Origin: Setophaga petechia | Lineage: Eukaryota; Chordata; Aves; Passeriformes; Parulidae | Direction: 5' to 3' | NCBI GenBank assembly: GCA_024362935.1 | Contig: JANCRA010000010.1 | Coordinates: 6,812,501 to 6,876,500 of the forward strand | DNA length: 64,000 bases | Shown here: piece by piece, positions 24,558-35,380 of the stretch | How positions within the stretch are numbered: position 1 is the stretch's first letter | How the letters are laid out: each line of letters starts with the position of its first letter | Translations under genes and position numbers: made by a program | Notes under the pieces: model-generated | Database searches by the model: none | Told to the model about the DNA's origin: nothing | The model's input: only the letters and a program-made list of their open reading frames with translations

Positions 24558-25499
24558 ACCAAACTGTTGGTGTGAGGCCAGGAGAAGCCTTCTATCTTTT
24601 AGATTTATGGAGGTTGCCAGGCAGATCTTAAACACTTTCTCTAAGATGCATTTATTTGTATTTCGGCTTCGTTTTGGAGGCCGAGTTCCCTGTATCTCTT
24701 TGGATAGGACCCGTGATATTGAAACAGGTCTGGAGTCTGTCAAGTAATCCAATTCATTCAACATTTGGAATTACCGTGCAAAAAAAAGTAATTTATTTTC
24801 TAATTATTCTCTGTCTTGCCCAACCGTGCATTGCTGAAGTGTCACTATTTAAAATATTTATCTCTCTCCACTGCGTGATCTGCTCGAAGGCCATGGAGGG
24901 GCAATGAAATAAAAGCACTCTTTCCCAACACAGGCACATTACTTTGACTTGTCTTGGGCTGTTTTGACGTCTCCCTGTAAATACATTTATTTTTCATTAG
25001 GATGTTTCTGGGTTTGTGGCATCCAGGAAAGCCAAAGCCATTACGCTGTTCATCTGTTAGAGACAAAATGAAGATAAACAAGTGTAATGAACTCCCGCTG
25101 AAGCCATTTCTCTGTTGTCTTTCCCTCGCTGCAAATGTGTGTGTGTGTGCAGGAACAGCTTTCCTATGCTGGCTGGATGGGGGCAGCTGCTCTCATTCTT
25201 CATCTGTGAGGAGGATTCAGCTGGGGAGAAGGATTCCAGCTCTGAGTGTGCTGTAGTCCTCAGGTTTTGATGTTGTGTCTGGACAGCTCAGGCCTGGGGC
25301 ATCGCCTGTAGCTTCTCTTGGGAAGCTGTGGGGTTTAACTTGTGATGTTGCCTCCACAGCAGTTTCCTCCATCCCTCTCCAAGGTGTTACAAGGATAAAT
25401 ACACTGGAGATGGAAATGTGAGGACAGAATGTCTGTGAGGTCCAAGCAGGTACTGCTGTGGGTGTTGGTGGGGACTGGAAGATCATGTAGGGGATAACA

Positions 25500-25966
25500 C
25501 TTCAGTACTGCATCCAGCTCTAGGGTCCCCAACACAGGAATGACATCAACCTTGGAGCAACTCCAGGTTCATTAGAGATATGGAGCACCTCTCCTGTGGG
25601 GAAAGACTGAGAGAATTGGGATTCTTCAACTTGGAGAAGGGCAGGCTTCTGTGTGACCCAGCTGTGGCCTTCAAGTACCTGAAGGGAGCCTGCAAGAAAG
25701 ATTGAGAGGGATTGTTTACAAGGACATGGAGTGTCAGGAAAAGGGGGAATAGGTTTAGATTGAATGTTAGAAAAAGATTACTGTGACAGTGGTACAGGCT
25801 GCCAGAGAAGCTGTGGATGCCCCATCCCTGGAAGTGGTCAAGGCCAGGTGGGATGGGGTTCTGAGAAACCTGGTCTAGTGGAAGGTGTCCCTGCCCATTG
25901 CAAGGGGGTTGAAATGAGATGATCTTTAAGGTCCCTTCCAACCCAAACCATTCTGTGATTCTATGC
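25500..25966 (+). mobile_element. CR1 LINE, 5'-truncated, ~465 bp
   Basis: This copy starts within the 3' part of the CR1 reverse-transcriptase-to-3'UTR region (CTGCATCCAGCTCTAGGGTC), continues through GGAAAGACTGAGAGAATTGG and AAGTACCTGAAGGGAGCC, and ends with TCCCTTCCAACCCAAACC then ATTCTGTGATTCTATG. One clear terminal octamer (ATTCTATG) is retained. There are small internal deletions and no intact open frame in sense; the 131-codon antisense open frame here is an artefact of the repeat. Confidence 0.94.
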
Positions 25967-28900
25967 CATGTTCACTGCAAGGATTTTTATTGCAGGCTGG
26001 ATAGCTGCATCCCAGCTATGGTCTAAAAAAAACTATTGCAGAGTCTATGGCATAGTAAGAAATAGCCAATATGATTGGAGGTTGGTGGGTAGGGAGTTAA
26101 AGGCAGCCAGAGACAGGAATATTGTTTGGAGATCAGGGAGAGCTTGGAAAGGATAGAAAGTAAGCTGCAAAGAGGCATGAAGATGAGAATAAAAATGAAA
26201 GCGAATATTGAGCTTCCTAGGGTGGCACATATGCTCTTTCTTTGTCCTAGTTGTTCAATTATTTCCTATTTATTTGTGCCCTCTCTCATGTGCCCATCCC
26301 CACCCTTCCAAACTGACTTGCTCATTGAGTCTAAGTGAGTTTATGCTGAATTTTAAAGTACCTTCTTTTCCTCCATCTCTAAACTGCTAATCTCTCAGGC
26401 TGAGGAATCCTGGGACAAAGAGAAGTCCGCAGAGTGGAACTCTGTAAAATTAGCTTTTGCAGCATTAGTGTTTGCACAGTTACAGGCTGAAGCCCTGCAC
26501 TCCCCCTCCTTGGCAGCCTGCCTCCCTTCCCTGGGGAGGCTAGCACAGAGTGAGCTGCCTTCCTCCTCCTCTTCCTCCTCCTCCTCACTTGCCACCATCC
26601 CTTTGCTGCAAGAGGAGCAGAGGGGAGAATTGGCATTCATTTGGACAAGGATTTAACTTGCATTATCTTGGTCTTGTCTCCTGTTACTGAAATGTGTTCT
26701 CAAATACAGCATAAAATTGAAATTCCAGTGCTGGTGTCACAACGTGGGGATGATTAGCTGGGAAAAGAGGGCACATGGAGGGATATTTTCTGGGTGAAAC
26801 CAAGCTGAGACTTGGCACATGCTGTGCATTGCTTTCTTGTGCTGCAAGCCCTCTGATTTTGGCAAGCAATTTAATCTGGAGCATCCATATGCAGGATAGG
26901 GATGGTTTTGGAGCAAAAGGAAGGTGCAGAGGTTCCAGACTGGTGTGGTGCTGTATACCCCTGCTGGGAGAGACCTGTCGGTGCCTTTGGGCGATAAGCA
27001 GGCAATGAGTGGCTTTGAGCCCGGTGGCTGCAGTCACCCAGGGTCGTCTGCCTGGGTGCCTGAGAGAGCAGAACAATAGATGATGCCCTGAAATCTAGTG
27101 TTGAGCTCCTTTTGACAATTTCTTGTGCTCTGTCATGCCAAATTTTAGCGTAAAAACAAGTATGTTGAGCACCTGAGCACTTTGCTCCGGTTTTCGCTCC
27201 TTGTAACTTGTTCTCTGCAAATCACCTGTTCAAACACCATCCCTAATGCCTGTGCTTCTTTATTCCTTGCCGCTTCTGCGGTTGTTTATTAACTTGCTCT
27301 GCATGGCATCTGGGGAATTTGTTCATTGGAAAAGCAAAATGCAGTTGTGTTTCTGCCTAACACATGTACCAAGGTACTCTCAGCCTGCCGGGCCTTGAGC
27401 AGGATCCAGCACTAACGCTGCAAACCCTCCCCGCTTCCTCTCCCGGCCCCGCTCAGCTGATTGCCTTCTATTTTTCCTTGTGGTGTTGTTATTAATAATC
27501 ATATACCAATCTCCTCTGACAATCACAATCATTTCCTGGGAGAGAGCGAATCCAAGTCAACCACATCCAGCTACCCAGCGAAATGATGCTGTGTCTCCCA
27601 GCCTGATGAATGCCGCTCCTGTCTATGCCCTTTCTGTGTGTGGAGCACTTGATGATGCTGGAGGCTGCACTAGAGATTTTAAGCTGTCTGTTTCTCAAGG
27701 AAACTGGCTGCAGGGAGGAGACATGGCTGCAGAGGATTAAAGGAGATGGTGATTTTTTGGGAAATAACATTGGCTGGCTGTTCCCCTAGGTGTATCTGCC
27801 TGCAAGGGTCAGGTGCGACAGGACTGTCCAGGGATCTGGTGTCCTCAGCCCAATTCTGCATGGATAAAATCTCTACCCTTAGTGACTGGCTTTGCAATGC
27901 TTTTTGGTAATAGATTGAGCCAATTACCATGTGCTTCCTCCTGTATCTGTGCCCCCAGTTTCCATCCTCCTGTGAGACAAAGCCCAGGGAGCTCTTGCTA
28001 ACAGGTTTCTCACTGGAAGGGATTCCCAATGGCAAAATGGGGGTGAAAGCTTTTTCCCAGAGCTCACTGGTTTGTCAGTTATCTCCTTCTTACTCTCAGC
28101 TTGGCTCTGCAGGCTCCCAGGCTATGTGTGCTGCCAGGTTTTTCTACCAGAGCAATTTCCCTTGTTGCAATTCTTGACAGCACCACTTTTTCTCCTAGAA
28201 ACATGGGGCTGCTGAATGTCTAGCGAACTCAATTGGCCTGGATGGATGGGATGAGCCAGGTGGGTGTGCTTTGAGGCAGAAACCACCCTTCCTGTGCTAA
28301 AAGAAAAGGTGGTGACTGCAACTTGCTGGGGTGCAAGGAGAGCACAGTAGGGAACTGCTTGTAGGCACAGGCTGGGGAGCTCTCATGTGGGGTGCCCCCC
28401 ATGTCTGCAGCTTTTCTCCAGGGTGTCCTGCTCTGCAGCCAGCCTGGCTCTGCCTCTTAGTGCAGTTCATGGAAAGCTGTTTTTCTGGCTGATGGGCTAA
28501 GCGTGGCTGGCTGTGCAATGTGGAAAGCTGGGGGTGGCAGGCACACGTTCCACATGCAGACGAAGTGCTGGGGGCTCACTGGAGTGAGGTGCCCAGGAAG
28601 GGCAGAGCTGTGGGTTGTGTCTTGGGAAATGAGGTCAAGAAACCCTTGGGAGCTCAATTAACCACACATGACCGGGACGAACTAGGACACCGATTGCATG
28701 ACTGGCGAAGATGAGAGCCCGTGGCCTGCTTGGTTTGCTCCGGGCTTAGAATGTCTTCATTTATTTTGCCTTTATTTGTCACTATTTTGTTCTTGGATTC
28801 AGAGTAGAAAGCCCTGAGCTGAGCTCCCACGCTCTGCCTGTGTGACCCAGCAGTGTCTGGTCAGCAGAGGCAGTGAGTGGGGTGCAGCCAGCTCAGGGCA

Positions 28901-29372
28901 CTACAGCAGTGCATGGGTCTCCTTCCCTCCATGTTCCCTTCATGCTCAAGCAAACTCTGACATATATTTGTCTTTTCTGTATTTCCTTGTGGATCATTCT
29001 ATGAAATATTGTGAAGTGGATCCTGTTTTATGTTAGAAGCTATTTGTAATGAGATTGGAGAGAGATACAGTGTTTGACTGCAGTGGCTGTTAATTTTAAT
29101 ATGCTGTGAATCTCGAGGTAGCTCTTTATTCTTCCTGCATTGAACTTGCACGCTGCTGCTGCTACAGTCTGCACGGGGGACATGTCGTGTGAACCAAATA
29201 GGCTTAATGAGGAACAGAGGGAAAAACTCTGCCAGTATTTTATAAAACATGAGATTTATTTTCTTAGATGCAGATCATAGTGTCTAGATATTTATAGGCT
29301 TATGATTTAGCAGCTCTGAGGAAAGGCTTGGAGGTAGTAAGAAGGTCGGGGTGGTTGACAGAGACCTTAAAA
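25967..29372. other. Intronic sequence with TCC microsatellite
   Basis: A (TCC)n tract lies at about 26563-26588 (AGG on the other strand). A small patch near 28670-28710 has several CpGs (GACCGGGACGAAC, ACACCGATT, CTGGCGAAG), but it is too short to call an island. No transposon end or exon is recognised. Confidence 0.5.
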
Positions 29373-29498
29373 TTGCACTCAGCTCTGCTGGGCAGAAAAT
29401 GAGTGTGCGGTGGAAAATACCAGTTCCTGCTGGTCTGAGTAGACAAAGTCCTTCACAGGTGAGGGATGGAGGAGAGCACATCAGCAGCACAGGGCCAC
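29373..29498 (+). repeat. 126-bp direct repeat, copy A
   Basis: This block is repeated in the same orientation at 31259-31384 with four substitutions and no indels (122 of 126 identical). It starts TTGCACTCAGCTCTGCTGGG and ends GCACAGGGCCAC. In the frame that is open in copy B, all four differences change the residue and one gives a stop here. That argues against shared coding function. It could be a local duplication or two insertions of an unrecognised repeat. Confidence 0.95.
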
Positions 29499-31258
29499 GG
29501 ATGGCAGGGTAATGCTATACAATAGGCTCCTTGATGGTTGGGCGAGTTGAGCAGAGACAAGTGAAATGAAAGGGGAAAGGACAGGGCAGGGTGGTCAGGA
29601 TCTGGGAATGAGGGCTTGGGAACATTCCTAAAATGCTTCAAGTAGATTCTTGCCTAGGTCCTAAACCAAAATAAACTACAAAAACCCACATGTGTCTGAA
29701 AGGATGCAGGGAAACCCCATAGTGGTATCCAAAGGTTCATAGAGGGGATCTGAGCAAGCTTTTGGTATTTACCCAGCTCTGAGGACTGGCTTTGGGGGTT
29801 AGGGTTTTCTGAGCTCTGGAGTTAAAGTACAAGGGGGTTTTAATTTTGCTGGGGTTAGTGGTATTTATTTTTTATTGCAGCTGTTTTGCTGAATGGCTGC
29901 TCTCTGACTGCCTTTGAATTTAGAGGGAGACTGTCACCATTGGTGTTCTGTTTGTCAGTTGTCTGTGAGCAGCAGACTGGAGATAGAACTGCATTTGATC
30001 ATTTGTCAACTTTTCCTTTTGTGTTGAATATCTGATAACGTTTGTGAGCGCTCATTCTGCGTATGCCCGTTTGATCAGCTGCTGCAAAAATTGCAGGTGA
30101 TGGAAGAGGAGAGGTTGGGACATGGCTAAGGCACATCTGCAGTTGAATGTTTGTCAACAACAAGGTGCTCGCTCGACTTGCTAATAACAGACTTTGGGAA
30201 AGAGGTGGTTCCAGGCTTCTGCAGGCAATTACTGGTTCCCTAAATCTGTGGGCAGGCTGAAAGCATATTGGGCTGAAAGCATATTGCCTTTCCAGGACTG
30301 CTCTTGGAGGTGTGTTCCCCATCAGCAGCTGCCTAAAGGGTGTCAGATCCAGAGCAGGCCTACATGTTCTCAGAGTGATGATGACCTGCGGTGCCAAAGC
30401 CCTTGGGAAGAGTGTGCAGGACCTGGCTTAACTGCCACAACCTTTGAGAATTTTCATGGAAGTGAGATGGGAAATGTCAGGTTGCTATAGTCTCCAAACT
30501 TTGTACTCTGGTGCCTGTAAAATTCAGCTCTTCCAGAGGTGCCCTGCACAGAGAGTGCTGTTGGCATGGCAGGGTCTGCATTTGGAGGTCTGGGAAAAGC
30601 TGAACCCCCTCGATGCGATGGAGGATGCCTTTTCTTTGTCTCCTCCCCTCTGCTCAGAGCCTCCCTGAAGCCTGAGCAGAGCTGTGCTTTGACCTGGTTC
30701 CTGCTGTCAAGTGCTTCCATTTACTCTGTGAAAAAATCTTTCTGCTGTCTCTGGGATCCAAACCCCCGGGAGAAGCCTGTGACTGTGACCACTCCTCACC
30801 CTGCACTTGTGCAGAGCTCCCTGCTCAGACCAGGCTCTGTGAGTGGCACCATGGCACTTATTTGTAGGGTGGGTTTTTTTCCACTTTTGTTTCTCATCAG
30901 AGGCTGAGTAGCACACTCACGCATGGCATATCAGGCCTCTTGCAGCACACTTCATTTAAAAAGCTAATTTGTAATTGCAAAGCAATACACATGCTTCAAC
31001 AACCCCCTCCTCTCAAAAGCAAACAGAGAAACGCCACAGAGAAATAAAATAAAATGGGATGAGAATTATCCATGCTTGCTCTACTCCACTGTTTGTCTGC
31101 TAGGGAGAAAGAAGAGGTGAAGCAAAGTTACTAAAATGAATATATAAAAAAAAAATAGAAAAACAACCTCTCATGTACTTAGTGTGTCAAGTTGTGGGAT
31201 GGGGATTAGCCCTGCCCGTCCTGCCCTGTGTGCTCTGGATTATGGGACGCGGCTGCCT
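29499..31258. other. Sequence between the two 126-bp repeats
   Basis: The 1,760 bp between the copies shows no retroviral motif, primer-binding site or polypurine tract that would mark it as an element interior. It contains a two-copy 16-bp tandem repeat (GGCTGAAAGCATATTG at 30255-30270 and 30271-30286) and an A-rich stretch at about 31140-31165. No gene is recognised. Confidence 0.5.
30255..30286. repeat. 16-bp perfect tandem duplication
   Basis: GGCTGAAAGCATATTG occurs twice head to tail without mismatch, which suggests a recent replication-slippage or insertion event. Confidence 0.9.
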
Positions 31259-31384
31259 TTGCACTCAGCTCTGCTGGGCAGAAAATGAGTGTGTGGTGGA
31301 AAATACCAGTTCCTGCAGGTCTGAGCAGACAAAGTCCTTCACAGGTGAGGGACGGAGGAGAGCACATCAGCAGCACAGGGCCAC
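31259..31384 (+). repeat. 126-bp direct repeat, copy B
   Basis: This is the partner of 29373-29498, 1,886 bp downstream and in direct orientation. It ends 18 bp before the CpG island. It contains TTCACAGGTGAGG, which resembles a splice donor context (CAG|GTGAGG) and is present in both copies. Confidence 0.95.
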
Positions 31385-31402
31385 CTCTCCAGGTGTGGCT
31401 GG

Positions 31403-31920
31403 CGGCAGGGAGGTGACAGCAGTCCTGTCACAGCAGTCCCTGCGGCAGCGCCTGCCCACGGCGGGGCCGGAGCTCCCGCCGCACCGCTGGCGCCCCAGGT
31501 GTATTTTTGAGGGGAGCAAGTGTTTTATCCCGCTGTGTAGCTGTGCGTTAGACCGACTCTGCCTCTCGAGGGACTCCCGCACAGCCTGTGCTGACAGCGC
31601 TGTGTGCCCGTGGCGAGCGCTCTCCGGAGCACCGAGCTCCCGGCCCGGCTGCTGCCGCCCCTGCCCTGCCCCGAGCCTCCCGCTCGTGCTGGGCTGCGGA
31701 GGGGAAGGAGAGGTGAACCTGCTGCTGGGCTGCGCTCTGCGGAGCTGCCAGATCCGCTTCTGTCATCCCTGCTCCGCTCTGCCTCTGCCAGTGCAGCGGG
31801 GGCATTTTCCAAGCCATCCGCTGTGGTTCGCAGCCCGGGTTGAGGGGCAGGAGCTGGGGAGGAGCGAGCAGCCCTTGCCAGGAGCTGTTCAGGGCTGGGA
31901 TGCGCGGTGGGGGCCGGTGT
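31403..31920. promoter_or_regulatory. Intronic CpG island, candidate internal promoter
   Basis: I count about 40 CpG dinucleotides in about 520 bp, with high GC, in a window otherwise depleted of CpG. GC-rich blocks include CACGGCGGGGCCGG and CTCCGGAGCACCGAG. Unmethylated CpG islands commonly mark promoters, so this could be an alternative first exon of CACNA2D2 or the start of a non-coding RNA. The 288-codon open frame across it (31173-32039) has biased Cys/Pro/Ser/Arg-rich composition, no recognisable domain, and is best explained by the GC-rich sequence having few stops. No TATA element is obvious. Confidence 0.6.
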
Positions 31921-34900
31921 GTGGTAGGATCCTGCTGCTGACGATATCTTCTACTGCAGCTTTTTTGCAGCATCAGAAAAGCAGGGTGGAATTAGGCCAC
32001 GTAGCCTGTGGTATGAGCTCTGCTTGTTGGTATTGTTAATAGCTCTGCTCAGAATATGCTGACTTTTTCTGAACAAAAGCTAAAAAGCAACCCTTACAAA
32101 TTAATCATTATTAAGACTTTGTGCTCAGCTTAGCTATGCGTGCAGCCATTCAGGGAGGTAAATACCCATTCTTGTGCTTGATCTCCATGGCTCAGCCTCC
32201 CTTGGATGGCAACAAAGCCTTGTACTGGGAACGCCTGTGTTTGGGGGCAGCTCGGCAATTCTGGGGCAACAACCTCTCTCCCTCCTCAGATAAAATACAA
32301 GTCAAATGCTTTAAGCCTAAAGGAGTTACGTGGATACTATGCCAGGGTGACTAAGATGAACCCACTGCAACACCCAGGGATTTCATCTGCTGCCAGTTGA
32401 CATTGATTCTGTGACTCCTTTATTACTCTGCTGTGAAGGCTGACTTGCAGTGAAGTTTGCTCTGGCCCTAAATTTGTCCAAATCTAGTGAGGTCAGGGAT
32501 TTCTTGGGGTTATAAACCAGAACAGAAATTTGTGGCTAATAAACTGGGTGGTAATCAGGGGCTCTTTTCCTCTCACGTCTTGAGCTTTCCTGGCAGGGTC
32601 GCCATGTGTTGACCAAGCCAGTGGGAGAGGACATGGCACAGGTATTTTGGAGGTCAGAGGTATCTTGTCCTGCTGAACATTTTGGGAATGCAGCAGCAAC
32701 ACACTGAGAGCTGGGCCCCAGGGAGGAAGACAGGGCTGGTGTGACAAGCACTGATGCAGTATCTCAGCCTGCTGATGTGCACAGCAGAGCGTGGCAGTGA
32801 GCAAGTGCTGTTTGCAGCACACAAGGAGGTGGCAACTTGGCTTGTTGTCTCCTTGAGTTGTACCTTGTGTGCTGGTTTAGGTGCAGTTATGTGCTGCCAG
32901 AATACTGGCAACCACGAGCTGCAGCAGCCTGGTCCCCTTCTCAGCCATGAACAGGGAGTCAAATACTCATCCCTCCCTGGTGAATGTAGCCTCTCAGCCA
33001 CCAAGTTCACCAGGTTTTTCAAAAATAAGTTCTCAGCCTTTCAGTATTGTGACTTCTTCCACTCCAAGTGCTACCCATGTAATCTCTTGCACATTTCAAA
33101 GCTACTTGAAACAGCTCCTTGCTTTAGTGCTTGCCAGATTCCCCCCCAGCTGCCAGGAAGGGAGTAAGCAGCCGCTGCCTGTTCTGCTTGAGAAATTCAA
33201 CTGCCAAGTGGTTATTTACAGCGGGCAGAGGAATGAAAATGTTAAATGAAATCAATTGCTGGCAATGTGAAAAAAGGAAGGGGGAGGAAAAAACCCCAAA
33301 CCCTTACAAAATCAGGATTATGCTGGCTGCAAGCTGCAGCCACCTTAAAAGGATTGCAGACAACAAACAGCAAAATGCCGACAACAAAGCCGTGCCCGCA
33401 TTAGGCCAGCCTGGTGCTGACTCTGACTTTTGTTTCTGTTTAATCTCCCTATTCTTGTCCACTTTGGTCCCTTTCTTGGCAGTGTATGGGGAGATGGAAG
33501 AGCTTTGGAAAGAAAGCTGGATTGTGTTAAAACAGTTGTTCAATCCATTTCAACATCAGGCTCCCTGCCTGAATTTAACCTGGAGCTAAATGAAAAATTA
33601 AAAACTAAATGAACCCTATCTCCCTGATGAACATCGGATTTTGCCTTAAAAACGGGAGTATTTTTATTTCCCTTGGCTTTTACAGGATGGAGGTGGTGGG
33701 AAGGTTACTGGGAGAGGCTGCCAGCCAGTTTGGTTCTGACTGGATCACAACTTCTTTTTTAGGTGTCAATCCCTTCCTTTACATGGAAGCCTCAGGCTTC
33801 CCTGCTAAATCTCTACAGAGACAAGTGAATCACAGCCTTGCATTGGGCAGTGTGGCAATTAATCAGCCATTAAAAAGGAAGACCTGCTGTCTTATAAACC
33901 AATTAGATGGGAACTGGTTGCTTGTGTAACTAATGGAGTGGGGTTGCTAGTCAGTTAAAGGCTCCTTGTGGAGAGAGGAGCTGAAATAAGTCTCTATTAC
34001 AGGGCTTTAAAGAATGTTTTGAAACCACCAGAGCACCAGATCTTCCCCTAAAACAGGAATCTCAATTTGCAGCCATACACTGCAGTAAGCACTGTCCCCT
34101 CTGCTTGCCTTGCAGTTAGCTGAAGAAAGTATTTTTAACTCTTGATGATGAAATGTTTTAAAGTTCTCTTTTTTTCTTAAATCTTGACTGGGTTTCTGGG
34201 CAGGGATGGAGATGATGATGAGGATGGATAACAAGAACTCCTCTGAGGGTGGGTAAGAGGGGTGAGGCAGTGCTGTGGGATGCTCTGTACATGCAAAGGG
34301 ATGGGTTCACTGAGCCCCAGCTAACCCTGGAGCAGAATTTGGTGCACTCTCCATTAATGCAGCTCCTTTTTAAGCTTGTTTTCAGGATGGGTCTGCATTT
34401 AGGAGCTGGGCTGATGCTTTTGCATAGCACTGCCTTTGTGTTAGGGCTGGTGCTGGTGTGGGGCAGGCTTGCTGGCTGTAGGGAGGGTCTGTGTCACTGA
34501 GAGAGCGTGCTGCTATCTGTGCCTTGAGCAGGGTTTACTCCAGCAGCCACTGGAGCAAATCTCAAGTGTTTAGCTGGGTGCACTGGGCTTTCAATTCTTG
34601 GCAGTTCTGCTAATGTGCTAATTTGAACAGCTCTCTCCTGAGAACAAGCTCAGTCTGCTGGATGCTGAGCCAAATGCAGCCGGGGCTGACCCCAGCCTGC
34701 TACCTGCAGCTGAGTGTGGATTTCAGGAGCAGTCCTGTGCTCCACCCACCCTGACCTGGGCCTGCAGGGGTGGGGTTGGATGGCTGCCCCAGCATGCAAG
34801 GGAAGAAGTGCCTTGGTGAGGAGATTCTTCAGTTGATTCATTGGTTTCCTGTTCAATTTATTCTGCTTTTAGAAGAGGTGTGATTGCTATCACTGGGCTG

Positions 34901-35254
34901 CTAAAGCAACAAGATATATGTTTAAGTTTACCTAATATACTGTGTGCAGCTACTTAGGAACAGTGCAAACGAGATAAATAAATCATGGCCTTGCTTCATT
35001 GTAGCAATGATTTTGTGTCTGCTCCATCATAACACAGGGCCTATTAATTTCACTGAGAATGTGGGACACAGCATTCACTTACCTTATGCTAACATTTAAC
35101 AACATTCACGTGCAGAATTTCAACAGATCATTCTAGGTCAACCAAGAGAGTTGTTCCTAATCCTTTTTTGCAATTCCAGTAAGCAGGAATAATTTTAGAC
35201 TAGATCTGTGGTAGGGAAACTTTGTCGCTATAGCATAAAATGCTGAAAAGACAG
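31921..35254. other. Intronic sequence, no recognised features
   Basis: No transposon, exon or CpG cluster is recognised. A short GAT-rich run lies at about 34205-34228. Open frames of 100-150 codons around 32654-33589 have no recognisable motifs. Confidence 0.5.
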
Positions 35255-35380
35255 TGTGGGGTGCAGAGAAGGGCACTGGGTGCACCAACTTCTAGTTTTG
35301 GCTCTGAAACTTGCTTGGTGACTGGAGGAAAGATGCTTAACTTATGAGAGCCTCTATCTTCCTGGCTTCCCTCATGGCAT
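35255..35380 (+). mobile_element. MIR-like SINE fragment, sense
   Basis: In order, the sequence reads GGGCACTGGGTGCACC, TAGTTTTGGCTCTGAAACTT, CTTGGTGACTGGAGGAAAG, ATGCTTAACTTATGAGAGCC, then TCTTCCTGGCTTCCCTCATGG. This follows the MIR sense layout (gggttcgaatcccggctctgccacttact, tgtgaccttgggcaagtc, acttaacctctctgagcc, tcagtttcctcatc). It is strongly diverged. Confidence 0.5.

Larger units (their letters stand above)
22901..25130. other. Repeat-free AT-rich block, candidate conserved regulatory region
   Basis: Over 2.2 kb there is no recognisable transposon, and the sequence is AT-rich with many homeodomain-like TAATTA/AATTAATC cores. It contains a 20-bp palindromic octamer pair at 24267-24286 and a perfect MEF2 consensus CTATTTTTAG at 24548-24557. 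Such composition is common in conserved non-coding enhancers, but conservation cannot be assessed here and the label is inference. Confidence 0.3.

Noticed and set aside
25546..25941. 131-codon minus-strand open frame
   Set aside because: It lies wholly within the CR1 copy on the opposite strand and is antisense repeat sequence. The same applies to minus-strand frames at 20476-20793, 46875-47201, 53822-54055 and 60796-61092.
29373..31384. The 126-bp pair as LTRs of a small retroelement
   Set aside because: Repeat ends lack TG...CA, and the interior shows no primer-binding site, polypurine tract or retroviral coding motif.
31173..32039. 288-codon open frame on the + strand, the longest in the window
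   Set aside because: It spans the CpG island, has low-complexity Cys/Pro/Ser/Arg-rich composition and no recognisable domain. The duplicated 126 bp inside it has only residue-changing differences and a stop in its sister copy. GC-rich sequence has few stops, which explains its length.
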